A DNA stretch of 16,197 nt from Rubrobacter sp. (GCA_013817025.1 JACDDK010000006.1:1-16197); one strand, 5' to 3'. Positions 8,070-15,252 are shown, counted from the first letter of the stretch. Notes: generated by a model from the sequence alone, not told the origin. A program made the numbers and translations.

Positions 8070-8599
8070 GAAGCCGCCTCTTCCTTTTTGCGCGGTGCCT
8101 TCTTCGGCGGCGCTTTCTTGGTCGCGTCACCATCCGCCGCGGCCTTTGCAGACTTCGGCTTCTTCTTTACGGTCGGGCGAGGGTCCACCGTCGGGTCCAC
8201 GGGGCGTTCGCCGAATTGGCGGGCCAGTTCCAGGCGGTTGTAGGCTTGCGCCTCGAACTCCTCGGTGTGGTAGATGCAGTTCACCGGACAGACCTCGACG
8301 CACAAGCTACAGTACATGCAGCGCGAGTCGTCTATGACGAAGCCGATGGCGTAGGGTTTGGCCTTGCCGGAGCCATCCGCGTCGCGCTTGGTCTGTTCGA
8401 TGGAGATGCAGTGGTCCGGGCAGACCCTCATGCACTGCAGGCACGCGATGCAGCGGTCCATGTCCACGGTCAGCATACCCCGGCTGCGTTCGGGGAGGTC
8501 GCGCTTGTACTCGGGGTACATGCGTGTGATCTTCTTCCCGAACATGTGCTTGAGCGTAATGCCCATTCCCTTCAAAATTCCCTGTCCTACCTGCGGCAT
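8066..8599 (-). CDS. nuoI: NADH-quinone oxidoreductase subunit I, two [4Fe-4S] clusters, basic tail
   Basis: 177 residues from the ATG at 8599. The connecting-arm ferredoxin-like subunit carries electrons through clusters N6a and N6b to N2. Both cluster motifs are intact: CIACLQCMRVCP (C50, C53, C56, C60) and CMYCSLCVEVCP (C94, C97, C100, C104). The N-terminal GILKGMGITLKHMF is the family's membrane-facing helix. The frame is open upstream to 8794, but that would overlap nuoH by 180 bases; the 8599 ATG has GGAAAGG seven bases upstream and lies 14 bases after the nuoH stop. The last 33 residues (145-177) are a lysine/alanine/proline-rich low-complexity tail with 11 lysines, absent from typical NuoI proteins. 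Confidence 0.96.
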   Translation of the reverse strand: MPQVGQGILKGMGITLKHMFGKKITRMYPEYKRDLPERSRGMLTVDMDRCIACLQCMRVCPDHCISIEQTKRDADGSGKAKPYAIGFVIDDSRCMYCSLCVEVCPVNCIYHTEEFEAQAYNRLELARQFGERPVDPTVDPRPTVKKKPKSAKAAADGDATKKAPPKKAPRKKEEAAS

Positions 8600-8613
8600 A
8601 TTCCAACCTTTCC

Positions 8614-9630
8614 TTACTGGCCCAACGAAGGGAAAACGAGCATGAGTCCGGCTGTAACGAAGAGCCACACCAGACACAGCGGCACGAGTATCTTCCAACC
8701 CAGGTTCATTAGCTGATCCATCCTCAACCGCGGCACGCTCCATCGTATCCACTGGAATGTAAACGTGATAAGCGCCGTCTTGAGCCCGAACCACGCCCAG
8801 TTGAAGTTACCGAGGTCCAACGCCTCTATCGGCGGCTGCCAGCCCCCAAGAAACAACGTCACGCTCATAGCGGAGATCAAAGCCAGCGAAGCGAACTCCG
8901 CCGCTTGCATCAGCGCCCACGTCATCCCCGAATACTCGACCATGAACCCACCCACGATCTCGCTCTCGCCCTCGGGAAGGTCGAACGGCACCCGCTTCAC
9001 CTCGGCCAACCCCGCGATATAGAACACGAAGAACATCGGCAACTGCGGCAGGAAATACCAGTTCCAGAACCCGCCGCCCTGCGCCTGGACTACCTCCACC
9101 AGCGAGAGGCTGCCGGTCAACATCACCACGCCGAGCAAGCTCAGGATCATCGGTACCTCGTAGGAGATCAGCTGCGCCGCCCCACGAAGAGCCCCCAGCA
9201 ACGAGAACGTCGACCGGCTCCCATAACCCGCCATAATAACCCCCAGAGCCCCAATCGACGTGATCCCCACGAAGAACAGGATCCCGACGTTCAAGTCCGC
9301 CACGACGGCGCTCGGGGAGAAAGGAATAATTATCCAAGCCAGCGCCGCCGGAATAAACATCGCAATCGGCGCGGCTAAAAAGATCCACATGTCCGCCCGA
9401 TTGGGCGAGACGTTCTCCTTCGTAAACAGTTTGAAGACATCCGCCAACGGCTGCAACAACCCGCGCGGTCCGACCCGGTTAGGCCCGTACCGAAGCTGGA
9501 TGTACCCGGCGACCTTGCGCTCGGCCATCGTCAGCACCGCCGCGAGGTTCAGGACGAGAAACAGGATCACCCCGAACGAGACGAAAAAGCGAATAGGTTC
9601 CTGGTCCAGCACGCTCAAAACGCTCTGCAT
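8614..9630 (-). CDS. nuoH: NADH-quinone oxidoreductase subunit H
   Basis: 338 residues, eight predicted membrane helices. This subunit forms most of the quinone-binding chamber and anchors the peripheral arm. Signatures are AERKVAGYIQLRYGPNRVGP with QPLADVFKLFTKE, RGAAQLISYEVP, and PFDLPEGESEIVGGFMVEYSG. The usual ETNR before PFDLPE reads EVKR. The ATG at 9630 overlaps the nuoD stop (TAATG). In most bacteria nuoE, nuoF and nuoG lie between nuoD and nuoH; here there is no room for any of them. Confidence 0.98.
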   Translation of the reverse strand: MQSVLSVLDQEPIRFFVSFGVILFLVLNLAAVLTMAERKVAGYIQLRYGPNRVGPRGLLQPLADVFKLFTKENVSPNRADMWIFLAAPIAMFIPAALAWIIIPFSPSAVVADLNVGILFFVGITSIGALGVIMAGYGSRSTFSLLGALRGAAQLISYEVPMILSLLGVVMLTGSLSLVEVVQAQGGGFWNWYFLPQLPMFFVFYIAGLAEVKRVPFDLPEGESEIVGGFMVEYSGMTWALMQAAEFASLALISAMSVTLFLGGWQPPIEALDLGNFNWAWFGLKTALITFTFQWIRWSVPRLRMDQLMNLGWKILVPLCLVWLFVTAGLMLVFPSLGQ

Positions 9631-10823
9631 TACTTATCCCACCCGCCGGAAACGGGGTCCACGAGCCCCATTATCGGCATGATGTCCGGCAGGTAATGAC
9701 CCGGCACCATCTCCTGCAGTAGCTGCATATTGCAGAAGCTGGGGTCCCGGTAATGCACCCGGTAAGGAATATCCGTCCCATCCGAGACGACGTGGACGGT
9801 ATACTCGCCCCGCGGGCTCTCGACCCGTCCAAACCCTTCGCCCTCGGCGGGCCGGATGCGCCGCCCCGTATCGCCCATAACCTCGCCCTCGGGCATCTTC
9901 TCCAGGCACTGCTTTATCATCCGAATGCTCTGCAAACACTCCGCGATACGAACCCGGTACGAGGCCGCGACGTCGCCCTCGGTATCGGTGATCACGTCGA
10001 AGTCCAGCTCCGGGTAGATGCTGTACGGGTAGTCGCGCCGGATGTCGAAGTCCACGCCCGTGCCGCGAAGACCGGGGCCGGTGACACCCATCTCAATGGC
10101 CTTCTCCTGGGTCATCTTCGCAATGCCCCGCGTGCGCGAGATAAAGATCTCGTTGCCCTGGATAAAGTCCACGAAGTCGCGCTGGAAGTTCGATTCCAGC
10201 GACTCGATGTAGTCCCAGATCTTCTGCGGAATATCCTCCGGCAAGTCGGCCTTGACCCCGCCGATGCGGATGTAGTGGAACATCATCCTCGCGCCTGTGA
10301 CGGCCTCGAATATCGTCTGTATCCGCTCCCGCTCGCGGAAGGAGTACAAAATCGGGGTGAACGCCCCAAGCTCCAGCATCAGGAACCCGACGGACGGAAT
10401 GTGACTCGCGAGCCGCATCAACTCGCACATCAAGACCCGGATGTACTCGGCTCTCGGCGGGATCTCGACGCCGAGCAAGTCCTCGACCGCCAGACAGTAG
10501 CCGTGTTCGTTGTGCATGTTGGCGAAGTAGTCGAGGCGGTCGGTCAGCGGTATCACCGCCGGGTACATGCGGTTCTCCGCGATCTTCTCCTGACACCGGT
10601 GCAGATACCCCATCACCGGGTCGCACCGCACCACGGTCTCGCCGTCCAACTCCAGTATGAGCCGGAGCAGGCCGTGCATCGCCGGGTGCTGCGGCCCCAT
10701 GTTCATGTCCAGCGTCTCCAGGCCGAACTCGTCCCGGATGTCCGGGCTCACGAGCCGCCCGGCGGCGGGCTGGGTCAGGGCGCTCTGGTCCGACGGCTCT
10801 ACGTGGCGCTCTTCACTAAGCAT
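9630..10823 (-). CDS. nuoD: NADH-quinone oxidoreductase subunit D (49 kDa type)
   Basis: 397 residues. This is the connecting-arm subunit that forms the quinone-reduction site with NuoB. GPQHPAMHG (43-51) supplies the quinone-site histidine, and GYLHRCQEKIAE (72-83) and TDRLDY (94-99) are family hallmarks. Cysteine pairs that would bind a Ni-Fe centre are absent, so this is not a group 4 hydrogenase large subunit. About 37 residues precede the conserved core. The C-terminus (PIMGLVDPVSGGWDK) differs from the common IDIVFGEVDR-type end. The ATG at 10823 is preceded by GAGGTAGGAAT, which overlaps the nuoC stop. Confidence 0.97.
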   Translation of the reverse strand: MLSEERHVEPSDQSALTQPAAGRLVSPDIRDEFGLETLDMNMGPQHPAMHGLLRLILELDGETVVRCDPVMGYLHRCQEKIAENRMYPAVIPLTDRLDYFANMHNEHGYCLAVEDLLGVEIPPRAEYIRVLMCELMRLASHIPSVGFLMLELGAFTPILYSFRERERIQTIFEAVTGARMMFHYIRIGGVKADLPEDIPQKIWDYIESLESNFQRDFVDFIQGNEIFISRTRGIAKMTQEKAIEMGVTGPGLRGTGVDFDIRRDYPYSIYPELDFDVITDTEGDVAASYRVRIAECLQSIRMIKQCLEKMPEGEVMGDTGRRIRPAEGEGFGRVESPRGEYTVHVVSDGTDIPYRVHYRDPSFCNMQLLQEMVPGHYLPDIMPIMGLVDPVSGGWDK

Positions 10824-10827
10824 ATTC

Positions 10828-11319
10828 CTACCTCAGTCCCTCGAAGGTGCGCTTGGTGCTGATCTCGAAGCTCTTCAACAGCGGGTGATGGTCGAAGTGA
10901 TCCTGCCACATGTAGATGCGCCGCATGTCCGGGTGGCCCTTGAACGCGACCCCGAACATGTCGTAAGCCTCCCGCTCGTGCCAGTTGGCCGACGGATACA
11001 CGCTCGTTATCGTGTCGATCACGGGCTCCTCGCCCTCGATCACGGTCTTGACGTTGACCCGCGCGCCTCGAAGGTCCAACAACTCGTAATTGACCTCGAA
11101 AGACCCCCGCCGATCCACCACCGTGATGAACGACAGATGCCGGACGCCCAACCGCTCCCGAGCCGTAGCCATAACCGCCGTAATTATCTCCGGTCGCACC
11201 ACCAGCTTGACCGCGCTCCCCTCTATCACAGATTCTTCCAAGCCGTGTCCGTTGCGGAAACCCGTCAGGTAGCGATCCAGCCGAGTCTGGAGATCCCCCT
11301 CCGGCATCGCCAGAGCCAA
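10828..11319 (-). CDS. nuoC: NADH-quinone oxidoreductase subunit C (30 kDa type)
   Basis: 163 residues, a single-domain NuoC not fused to NuoD. The family block WHEREAYDMFGVAFKGHP (113-130) followed by RRIYMW and HHPLLKSFEI is clear; the usual PLRKD end is changed to PLLKS. NuoC is a structural subunit of the connecting arm. Two starts are possible. TTG at 11319 has GGAG ten bases upstream and lies one base after the nuoB stop; ATG at 11307 would remove four residues but has no ribosome site. I prefer the TTG. Confidence 0.95.
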   Translation of the reverse strand: MALAMPEGDLQTRLDRYLTGFRNGHGLEESVIEGSAVKLVVRPEIITAVMATARERLGVRHLSFITVVDRRGSFEVNYELLDLRGARVNVKTVIEGEEPVIDTITSVYPSANWHEREAYDMFGVAFKGHPDMRRIYMWQDHFDHHPLLKSFEISTKRTFEGLR

Positions 11320-11320
11320 T

Positions 11321-12124
11321 TTAGGCGTTCTCCGGCTTCTCGGCTTTATCTTTCGGTGGTTTCTCCGCCGTGGCTACGGCACCGTCGCCGGTGGCCTCTT
11401 GTTCGGCGGCTTTCTTGGCTTTGGCTTCTTCCTTCAGCTTCTGTTTGACTTCCTTCGGGATCCAACCGACGTCGGTCTGGGAGGCGGGCGGCATTCCCTT
11501 GCGCTCGAAGACGTAGGTCCGTTTGATCGGCCTTATCCCCTCGAAGCGCGGGGCTTTGCCCTCGCTGATCCCGGTGTACTCCCGCTCGGGCAGGTACTCC
11601 ATGACGTTGCCGTCGTCGTCCACGAGCGCCGGTTGCACCTTCTCGTAGCCAACCTGCTGGTCGCGCTCTATCTTCTTCTGAAGCGTCATGATGCCGAAGA
11701 TCAAGGCTTCAGGCCGCGGCGGACACCCCGGCACGTAGACATCGACCGGAATTACGCGATCCGCCCCCATCAACACGGAGTAACCATCCAGGAACGGTCC
11801 GCCGGAGATGGCGCAGGCACCCATCGCTATTACCCACTTCGGCTCGGGCATCTGCTCGTAGAGGCGGGTCATGCGCTCGGCCATCTTGGTGGAGACGGTG
11901 CCGGAGACGATCATCACGTCGGCCTGCCGAGGACTCGCGGTGAAGAACCCGGCCCCGAAGCGGTCGAGGTCGTGGTGGGCCATGCCGGTCGACATCATCT
12001 CGATGGCGCAGCACGCGAGGCCGAACTGCAGGGGCCACAGTGAGTTCTTGCGCGCCCAGTTGAAGAGCTTGTCCGTGCTCGTGGTGGCGATGTTCGGCTC
12101 GTTGAACTGCTGCATTACACCCAT
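11321..12124 (-). CDS. nuoB: NADH-quinone oxidoreductase subunit B with long charged C-terminal extension
   Basis: 267 residues, while NuoB is usually about 160-190. Residues 1-155 are the N2 [4Fe-4S] subunit: FGLACCAIEM (tandem C38-C39), SGTVSTKM, MGACAISGGPF (C104) and PGCPPRPEAL (C134) give all four ligands. Cluster N2 passes electrons to quinone. Residues 160-220 form an added segment with DDDGNVMEYLPE and KRTYVFERKGMPP. Residues 222-267 are a Lys/Glu/Ala-rich, probably helical or disordered tail. The ATG at 12124 overlaps nuoA by ten bases and has GGGAG seven bases upstream; the next ATG (12115, forming TAATG with the nuoA stop) is an alternative three residues shorter. Confidence 0.96.
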   Translation of the reverse strand: MGVMQQFNEPNIATTSTDKLFNWARKNSLWPLQFGLACCAIEMMSTGMAHHDLDRFGAGFFTASPRQADVMIVSGTVSTKMAERMTRLYEQMPEPKWVIAMGACAISGGPFLDGYSVLMGADRVIPVDVYVPGCPPRPEALIFGIMTLQKKIERDQQVGYEKVQPALVDDDGNVMEYLPEREYTGISEGKAPRFEGIRPIKRTYVFERKGMPPASQTDVGWIPKEVKQKLKEEAKAKKAAEQEATGDGAVATAEKPPKDKAEKPENA

Positions 12125-12504
12125 TTAAGGGCTCCCTTCTTCCAGGCGTAGGCCAAGCCCACTACCAGGATCAAGACAAAGATCGTCATCTCCACGAAGC
12201 CGTAGACCCCAAGCTCGCTGTAGACGACCGCCCACGGATAAAGGAAAGCGGCCTCGACGTCGAAGATGAGGAACAGCAGCGCGAAGACGTAGTAGCGCAC
12301 CGGAAACGGTCGCCACGTGTCGGTAACGGTGGCCTCGCCGGTCTCGTAGATCTGACCTTTGGTGTTGGAGCTTCGGCTCGGGGCGATCAAACGGGCTATC
12401 ACCAAGACCGTCGCCACGAAACCCGACACCAACAACAAGAAAATTCCAACGTAAAGGTACGCCGCTCCGTACCCCGGTCCCTGCTGAATCAACCCAAGAG
12501 TCAA
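12115..12504 (-). CDS. nuoA: NADH-quinone oxidoreductase subunit A, first gene of the nuo operon
   Basis: 129 residues with three membrane helices. The hallmark loop and TM2 read YETGEATVTDTW, then FPVRYYVFALLFLIFDVEAAF and LYPWA, as expected for NuoA/ND3, which borders the quinone chamber with NuoH and NuoD. The loop cysteine of the common YECG is a threonine here. The start is TTG at 12504, with GAAAGG six bases upstream; no ATG occurs before the first helix. The predicted mRNA leader is about 24 bases, from the promoter described separately. Confidence 0.95.
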   Translation of the reverse strand: MTLGLIQQGPGYGAAYLYVGIFLLLVSGFVATVLVIARLIAPSRSSNTKGQIYETGEATVTDTWRPFPVRYYVFALLFLIFDVEAAFLYPWAVVYSELGVYGFVEMTIFVLILVVGLAYAWKKGALKWV

Positions 12505-12522
12505 ACTACACCTTTCTTACCC

Positions 12523-12552
12523 GTTCACACCCGAAATATACTCGTGTTCACA
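12523..12552 (-). promoter_or_regulatory. Two TGTGAAC elements in the nuo promoter, candidate Rex-type operator half-sites
   Basis: TGTGAAC occurs twice on the minus strand, at 12552-12546 inside the -35/-10 spacer and at 12529-12523 over the predicted transcription start. The copies are direct repeats 23 bases apart, about two helical turns. The first extends to TTGTGAAC. As I recall it, TGTGAAC is the half-site of the actinobacterial Rex operator, which is an inverted repeat. Neither copy has a good second half, each matching the 16-base palindrome at about 11 positions. The placement suits repression; the regulator's identity is inference. Confidence 0.4.
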
Positions 12553-12563
12553 AGAACTTTCAA
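12535..12563 (-). promoter_or_regulatory. Strong sigma-70-type promoter of the nuo operon
   Basis: On the minus strand TTGAAA (12563-12558) and TATATT (12540-12535) are separated by exactly 17 bases. They match TTGACA at five and TATAAT at five of six positions. The predicted start is near 12528, giving a leader of about 24 bases before the nuoA TTG with its GAAAGG site. It is the best promoter in the window and lies in the only non-coding gap upstream of nuoA. Confidence 0.8.
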
Positions 12564-12566
12564 GAC

Positions 12567-12581
12567 GCTACTAAGAGTAGC
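12567..12581. repeat. Perfect short inverted repeat upstream of the nuo -35 box
   Basis: GCTACT (12567-12572) and AGTAGC (12576-12581) pair perfectly around three bases. It lies 20 bases after the M20 peptidase stop and 4 bases upstream of the nuo -35 box. It could be a regulator site or a weak terminator for the peptidase gene; the six-pair stem with no following T-run makes termination unlikely. Confidence 0.4.
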
Positions 12582-12601
12582 AATATATAGTTTATGAACC
12601 G

Positions 12602-13774
12602 TTAACAACCTTTTCCGTTTCGCCCGAGTATCCGGACGAACTGCACGAGCATCTGGCGGTAGGTTTCGAGGGAATCGGTGACGACGTACTCCCTGGGTCC
12701 GTGGTGGCCGCCTCCGATAGGTCCGAACTCGACGCCGGGGACGCCGACCCGCTGGAAGTACACGATATCCGACGCGCCGTGCCGTCCGACGCCGACCGGG
12801 TTGCCGTGGAAGTGGCGGGCGGCGACCTCGCGCAGGACCTTCACGAACGGGTCGCGGCGGGAGACGTAGGTCGGTTCGCGGGAGAACAGGACTTCCACCT
12901 CGGCGGGCAGGTCTATCGAGTTGATCTGGTGCGTGATCTCCTTCGGGTCCTGGTTTGGCAGGTACCGGATGTCGAGGTCGTAGGTCGCCCGGTCGGGGAC
13001 GCGGTTCAGCACATCCCCCCCAATGATGCGCGCCAGGTTGATACTCGGATACGGGAACAATTCGCTGCGCTCGCTGGCGAACGGCAGCTTCAGTACGCGA
13101 TCGAAGTGTTCGTAGGCCAACAGGACGGCGTTCTTGCCGAGCCAGGGGCGCGAACCGTGCGCGCTCTTGCCAAGCATGGTGATGCGGTGGCCCAAAACAC
13201 CCTTCGCCTGCGTCCCGATGTGAAAGTCCGTCGGCTCCCCGGTTATCAGGAAATCCCCGGTATGGCCTTTTGCTATAAGGACTTCCGCGCCCGCGGGCCT
13301 TCCGTACTCGTGTTCTTCGTCCGGGACGATCAGAAGCTCCACCGTCGCTGGACAGCCGATCTTCTCCAGGTCCTCGACGGCGTACATCATCGCGGCGAGT
13401 GCGCCCTTCATGTCGTACACGCCGCGACCGTAGAGTTCGCCGTTCTCCTCGTGCGGCTCGAACTGCCACTCCTCGCCCGGCACCACGTCCGCATGACCGT
13501 GCAAGAGGATCCGAGGTTCCCCCGCCCCGACCCGCACCACCAGCGACGTGAGCTCCCCCTGCGGCCCCGCGCCCTTGTACTGGACGGTCTCGAGCCCCCG
13601 AGCCTCGAACCACCCGTTGATAAAGTCCATCGTCGACTGTGCCGCCCCCGGCGTGTACGACCGATACCGCACCAACCGCCGCGTCAGCGCGAGCACCTCC
13701 GAGTTTTTCGCCGTCACCGCCAGGTTACCGCTCCATCTATCGGTCGAAGTCCCGCCGCAATCTCCGGCGGACAC
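12602..13774 (-). CDS. M20-family metallopeptidase / deacylase (ArgE/DapE type)
   Basis: 390 residues, a two-domain zinc amidohydrolase of the M20 family. Metal and catalytic residues are in order: HGHADVVPG (H94, D96), GRGVYDMKG (bridging D121), IVPDEEHEYG (E153 catalytic, E154), ITGEPTD (E180) and a late GGGHHGPREYV histidine. GKSAHGSRPWLGKNA marks the dimerisation lid. Close families include acetylornithine deacetylase, succinyl-diaminopimelate desuccinylase and carboxypeptidase-like enzymes; the substrate cannot be read from sequence. The neighbouring murA makes a link to diaminopimelate possible but not shown. GTG at 13774 has no ribosome site but lies exactly at the predicted start of transcription from a -10 box, suggesting a leaderless message. 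GTG at 13717 (MTAKNSEVLALTRRLV) is the alternative. Confidence 0.88.
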   Translation of the reverse strand: MSAGDCGGTSTDRWSGNLAVTAKNSEVLALTRRLVRYRSYTPGAAQSTMDFINGWFEARGLETVQYKGAGPQGELTSLVVRVGAGEPRILLHGHADVVPGEEWQFEPHEENGELYGRGVYDMKGALAAMMYAVEDLEKIGCPATVELLIVPDEEHEYGRPAGAEVLIAKGHTGDFLITGEPTDFHIGTQAKGVLGHRITMLGKSAHGSRPWLGKNAVLLAYEHFDRVLKLPFASERSELFPYPSINLARIIGGDVLNRVPDRATYDLDIRYLPNQDPKEITHQINSIDLPAEVEVLFSREPTYVSRRDPFVKVLREVAARHFHGNPVGVGRHGASDIVYFQRVGVPGVEFGPIGGGHHGPREYVVTDSLETYRQMLVQFVRILGRNGKGC

Positions 13775-13780
13775 CGCGCT

Positions 13781-13786
13781 ATTCTA
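13781..13786 (-). promoter_or_regulatory. -10 box placed for a leaderless M20 peptidase mRNA
   Basis: Minus-strand TAGAAT (five of six to TATAAT) is followed by six bases, AGCGCG, and then GTG. A start seven bases after the -10 box falls on the G of that GTG. This is the TANNNT-N6-start pattern seen for leaderless genes, which are common in actinomycetes. No good -35 hexamer is present at 16-18 bases upstream. Confidence 0.5.
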
Positions 13787-13814
13787 CACACCCGAAGCCG
13801 CCCAAAGCGAAAGA

Positions 13815-13845
13815 AGCCCCGGCGAGCGTTGGACGCGCCGGGGCT
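13815..13845 (-). terminator. Rho-independent terminator after murA
   Basis: AGCCCCGGCG (13815-13824) and CGCCGGGGCT (13836-13845) form a perfect ten-pair GC-rich stem; the 11-base loop contains a further CGT/ACG pairing. In the minus-strand direction the stem is followed by TCTTTCGCTTT, a T-rich tail. It lies 47 bases after the murA stop and before the M20 gene's promoter. Confidence 0.82.
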
Positions 13846-13892
13846 CCGCATAGCACGCTGTCGATGTCGGGTCCTTCAGACCCGCCCGCCCG

Positions 13893-15173
13893 TCACCCGC
13901 CGACGGTGGCTTCGGCCTCGAATGCGACGGTCGCTCCGAGGTTCGTTAGCTTCGCTTCGAAGTCCTCGTAGCCGCGCAGGATGTGCTTTGCGCCGTCCAC
14001 AATAGTCGTACCTTCGGCCACGAGGCCGGCCATTACGAGGGCCGCGCCACCGCGAAGGTCCGGGGCCTCCACGGTGGTGCCGGAGAGTTTTTTCGGACCC
14101 CGGATCAGGGCTCGGTGACCACCGAACAAGTCTATGCCCGCACCCATGCGGTTGAGTTCTTCGGCGACTTGCAGGCGGTTCTCGTAGACGTTCTCGGTGA
14201 TTACGCTCGCGCCCGAGGTCCGGGTCATGAGCGTGATCATCTGCGCCTGCAAATCCGTCGCGAAGCCTGGGAACGGCAACGTCACCACGTCCACGCCGTT
14301 GAGCGCCTCAGGGTCGTCCACCCGCACGCGCACGCCACCCGTGACGGGGCGCAAATCCACGCCCATCTCGCCGAGCCGCTCGAACTCCATCTTCATGTGC
14401 TCGGGCTTCGCGCCCAGGATGGTCACCTCGCCGCCCGTCGCGGCGGTCGCCATGATAAACGTACCGGCCTCGATACGGTCGGACATCACCGCCCATTCGA
14501 CCGGATGAAGCTCCTCCACACCCTCGATCACGATGCGGCTCGTCCCCGTTCCGGCGATGGACGCGCCCATCGCGTTCAACAAGTCGGCCAGAGCGACCAC
14601 TTCCGGCTCGCGCGCGCCGTTCTCGATTATCGTGATGCCGGTCGCGAGGACCGCCGCCATCATCACGTTCTCGGTGGCCGTGACGCTCGGATACTCGAAG
14701 ATGATCTCAGCACCTCGCAAGCCGTTCGGCGCGGTGGCTTTGATGAAGCCGTGATCCAACTCGACCTCAGCCCCCAAAGCCCGCAACCCGTTCAAGTGAA
14801 AGTCGAACTTCCTCAAACCCAGGTTACAACCGCCCGGCGCCGAGACTTCCGCCTCACCGAAACGCGCCACCAGCGGCCCGAGCACCACGATGGAAGCCCG
14901 CATCTGGCGCACTAGCTCGTAGGGTGCCGTGTAGGAGTCGATGCTCCCGGCGTCTATCTCAAGGGTATGGCCCGTGAAATCCGTGGATGCCCCGAGACCT
15001 TCGAGAACGGAGCAAATAGTCCCGACGTCCTTGATGCGCGGGACGTTATGTAAGGTCGTGCGCCCTGGTGCCAGAAGCGATGCCGCGATGAACTTCAGGG
15101 CCGCATTCTTGGCCCCGGAGACTTCTACCTCACCGTGGAGCCGCGCCCCGCCCTCGACCAGAAAACGTTCCAT
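13893..15173 (-). CDS. murA: UDP-N-acetylglucosamine 1-carboxyvinyltransferase
   Basis: 426 residues from the ATG at 15173, the usual MurA length. The cytoplasmic enzyme transfers the enolpyruvyl group of phosphoenolpyruvate to UDP-GlcNAc, the first committed step of peptidoglycan synthesis. Visible: the N-terminal VEGGARLHGEVEVSGAKNA with K22 and N23, ELVRQMRAS (R92), APGGCNLGLRKFDFH with the active-site C116, and FPGFATDLQAQ with the catalytic aspartate. C116 is the residue alkylated by fosfomycin; having Cys rather than Asp predicts a sensitive enzyme. The common RPVD after this loop is RKFD. The 15173 ATG has GGGAGG six bases upstream; an ATG at 15215 would add 14 residues and has a poorer site. 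A terminator follows, and atpC ends 135 bases upstream. Confidence 0.96.
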   Translation of the reverse strand: MERFLVEGGARLHGEVEVSGAKNAALKFIAASLLAPGRTTLHNVPRIKDVGTICSVLEGLGASTDFTGHTLEIDAGSIDSYTAPYELVRQMRASIVVLGPLVARFGEAEVSAPGGCNLGLRKFDFHLNGLRALGAEVELDHGFIKATAPNGLRGAEIIFEYPSVTATENVMMAAVLATGITIIENGAREPEVVALADLLNAMGASIAGTGTSRIVIEGVEELHPVEWAVMSDRIEAGTFIMATAATGGEVTILGAKPEHMKMEFERLGEMGVDLRPVTGGVRVRVDDPEALNGVDVVTLPFPGFATDLQAQMITLMTRTSGASVITENVYENRLQVAEELNRMGAGIDLFGGHRALIRGPKKLSGTTVEAPDLRGGAALVMAGLVAEGTTIVDGAKHILRGYEDFEAKLTNLGATVAFEAEATVGG

Positions 15174-15252
15174 GTACACCCTCCCGATACTTTGCTCGTC
15201 TCGCGCCTTCTCCATTCCGGCGCGCTCACGTTCTACATCATGCGGGTCGCAA

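Noticed and set aside
8600..8794. Upstream extension of nuoI to a start at 8794
   Set aside because: It would overlap nuoH by 180 bases, adds sequence unlike any NuoI N-terminus, and the 8599 ATG has a good ribosome site.
9630..10823. Possibility that this cluster is a group 4 Ni-Fe hydrogenase or Mrp antiporter rather than complex I
   Set aside because: NuoD lacks the paired cysteines for Ni-Fe binding and keeps the quinone-site motif; nuoA, C, J and K are all present with standard signatures, and Mrp-specific subunits are missing.
9753..10862. Plus-strand open frame of 369 codons
   Set aside because: Entirely antisense to nuoD, with low-information composition; nuoD has strong family motifs in the opposite frame.
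12701..14005. Long plus-strand open frame of 434 codons
   Set aside because: It lies antisense to the M20 gene and the murA end, has no recognisable domain, and is rich in Arg, His and Val, as expected for the complement of a GC-rich gene.
15174..15215. Upstream murA start at 15215
   Set aside because: The 14 extra residues do not match MurA N-termini, and ATG at 15173 has GGGAGG at ideal spacing.
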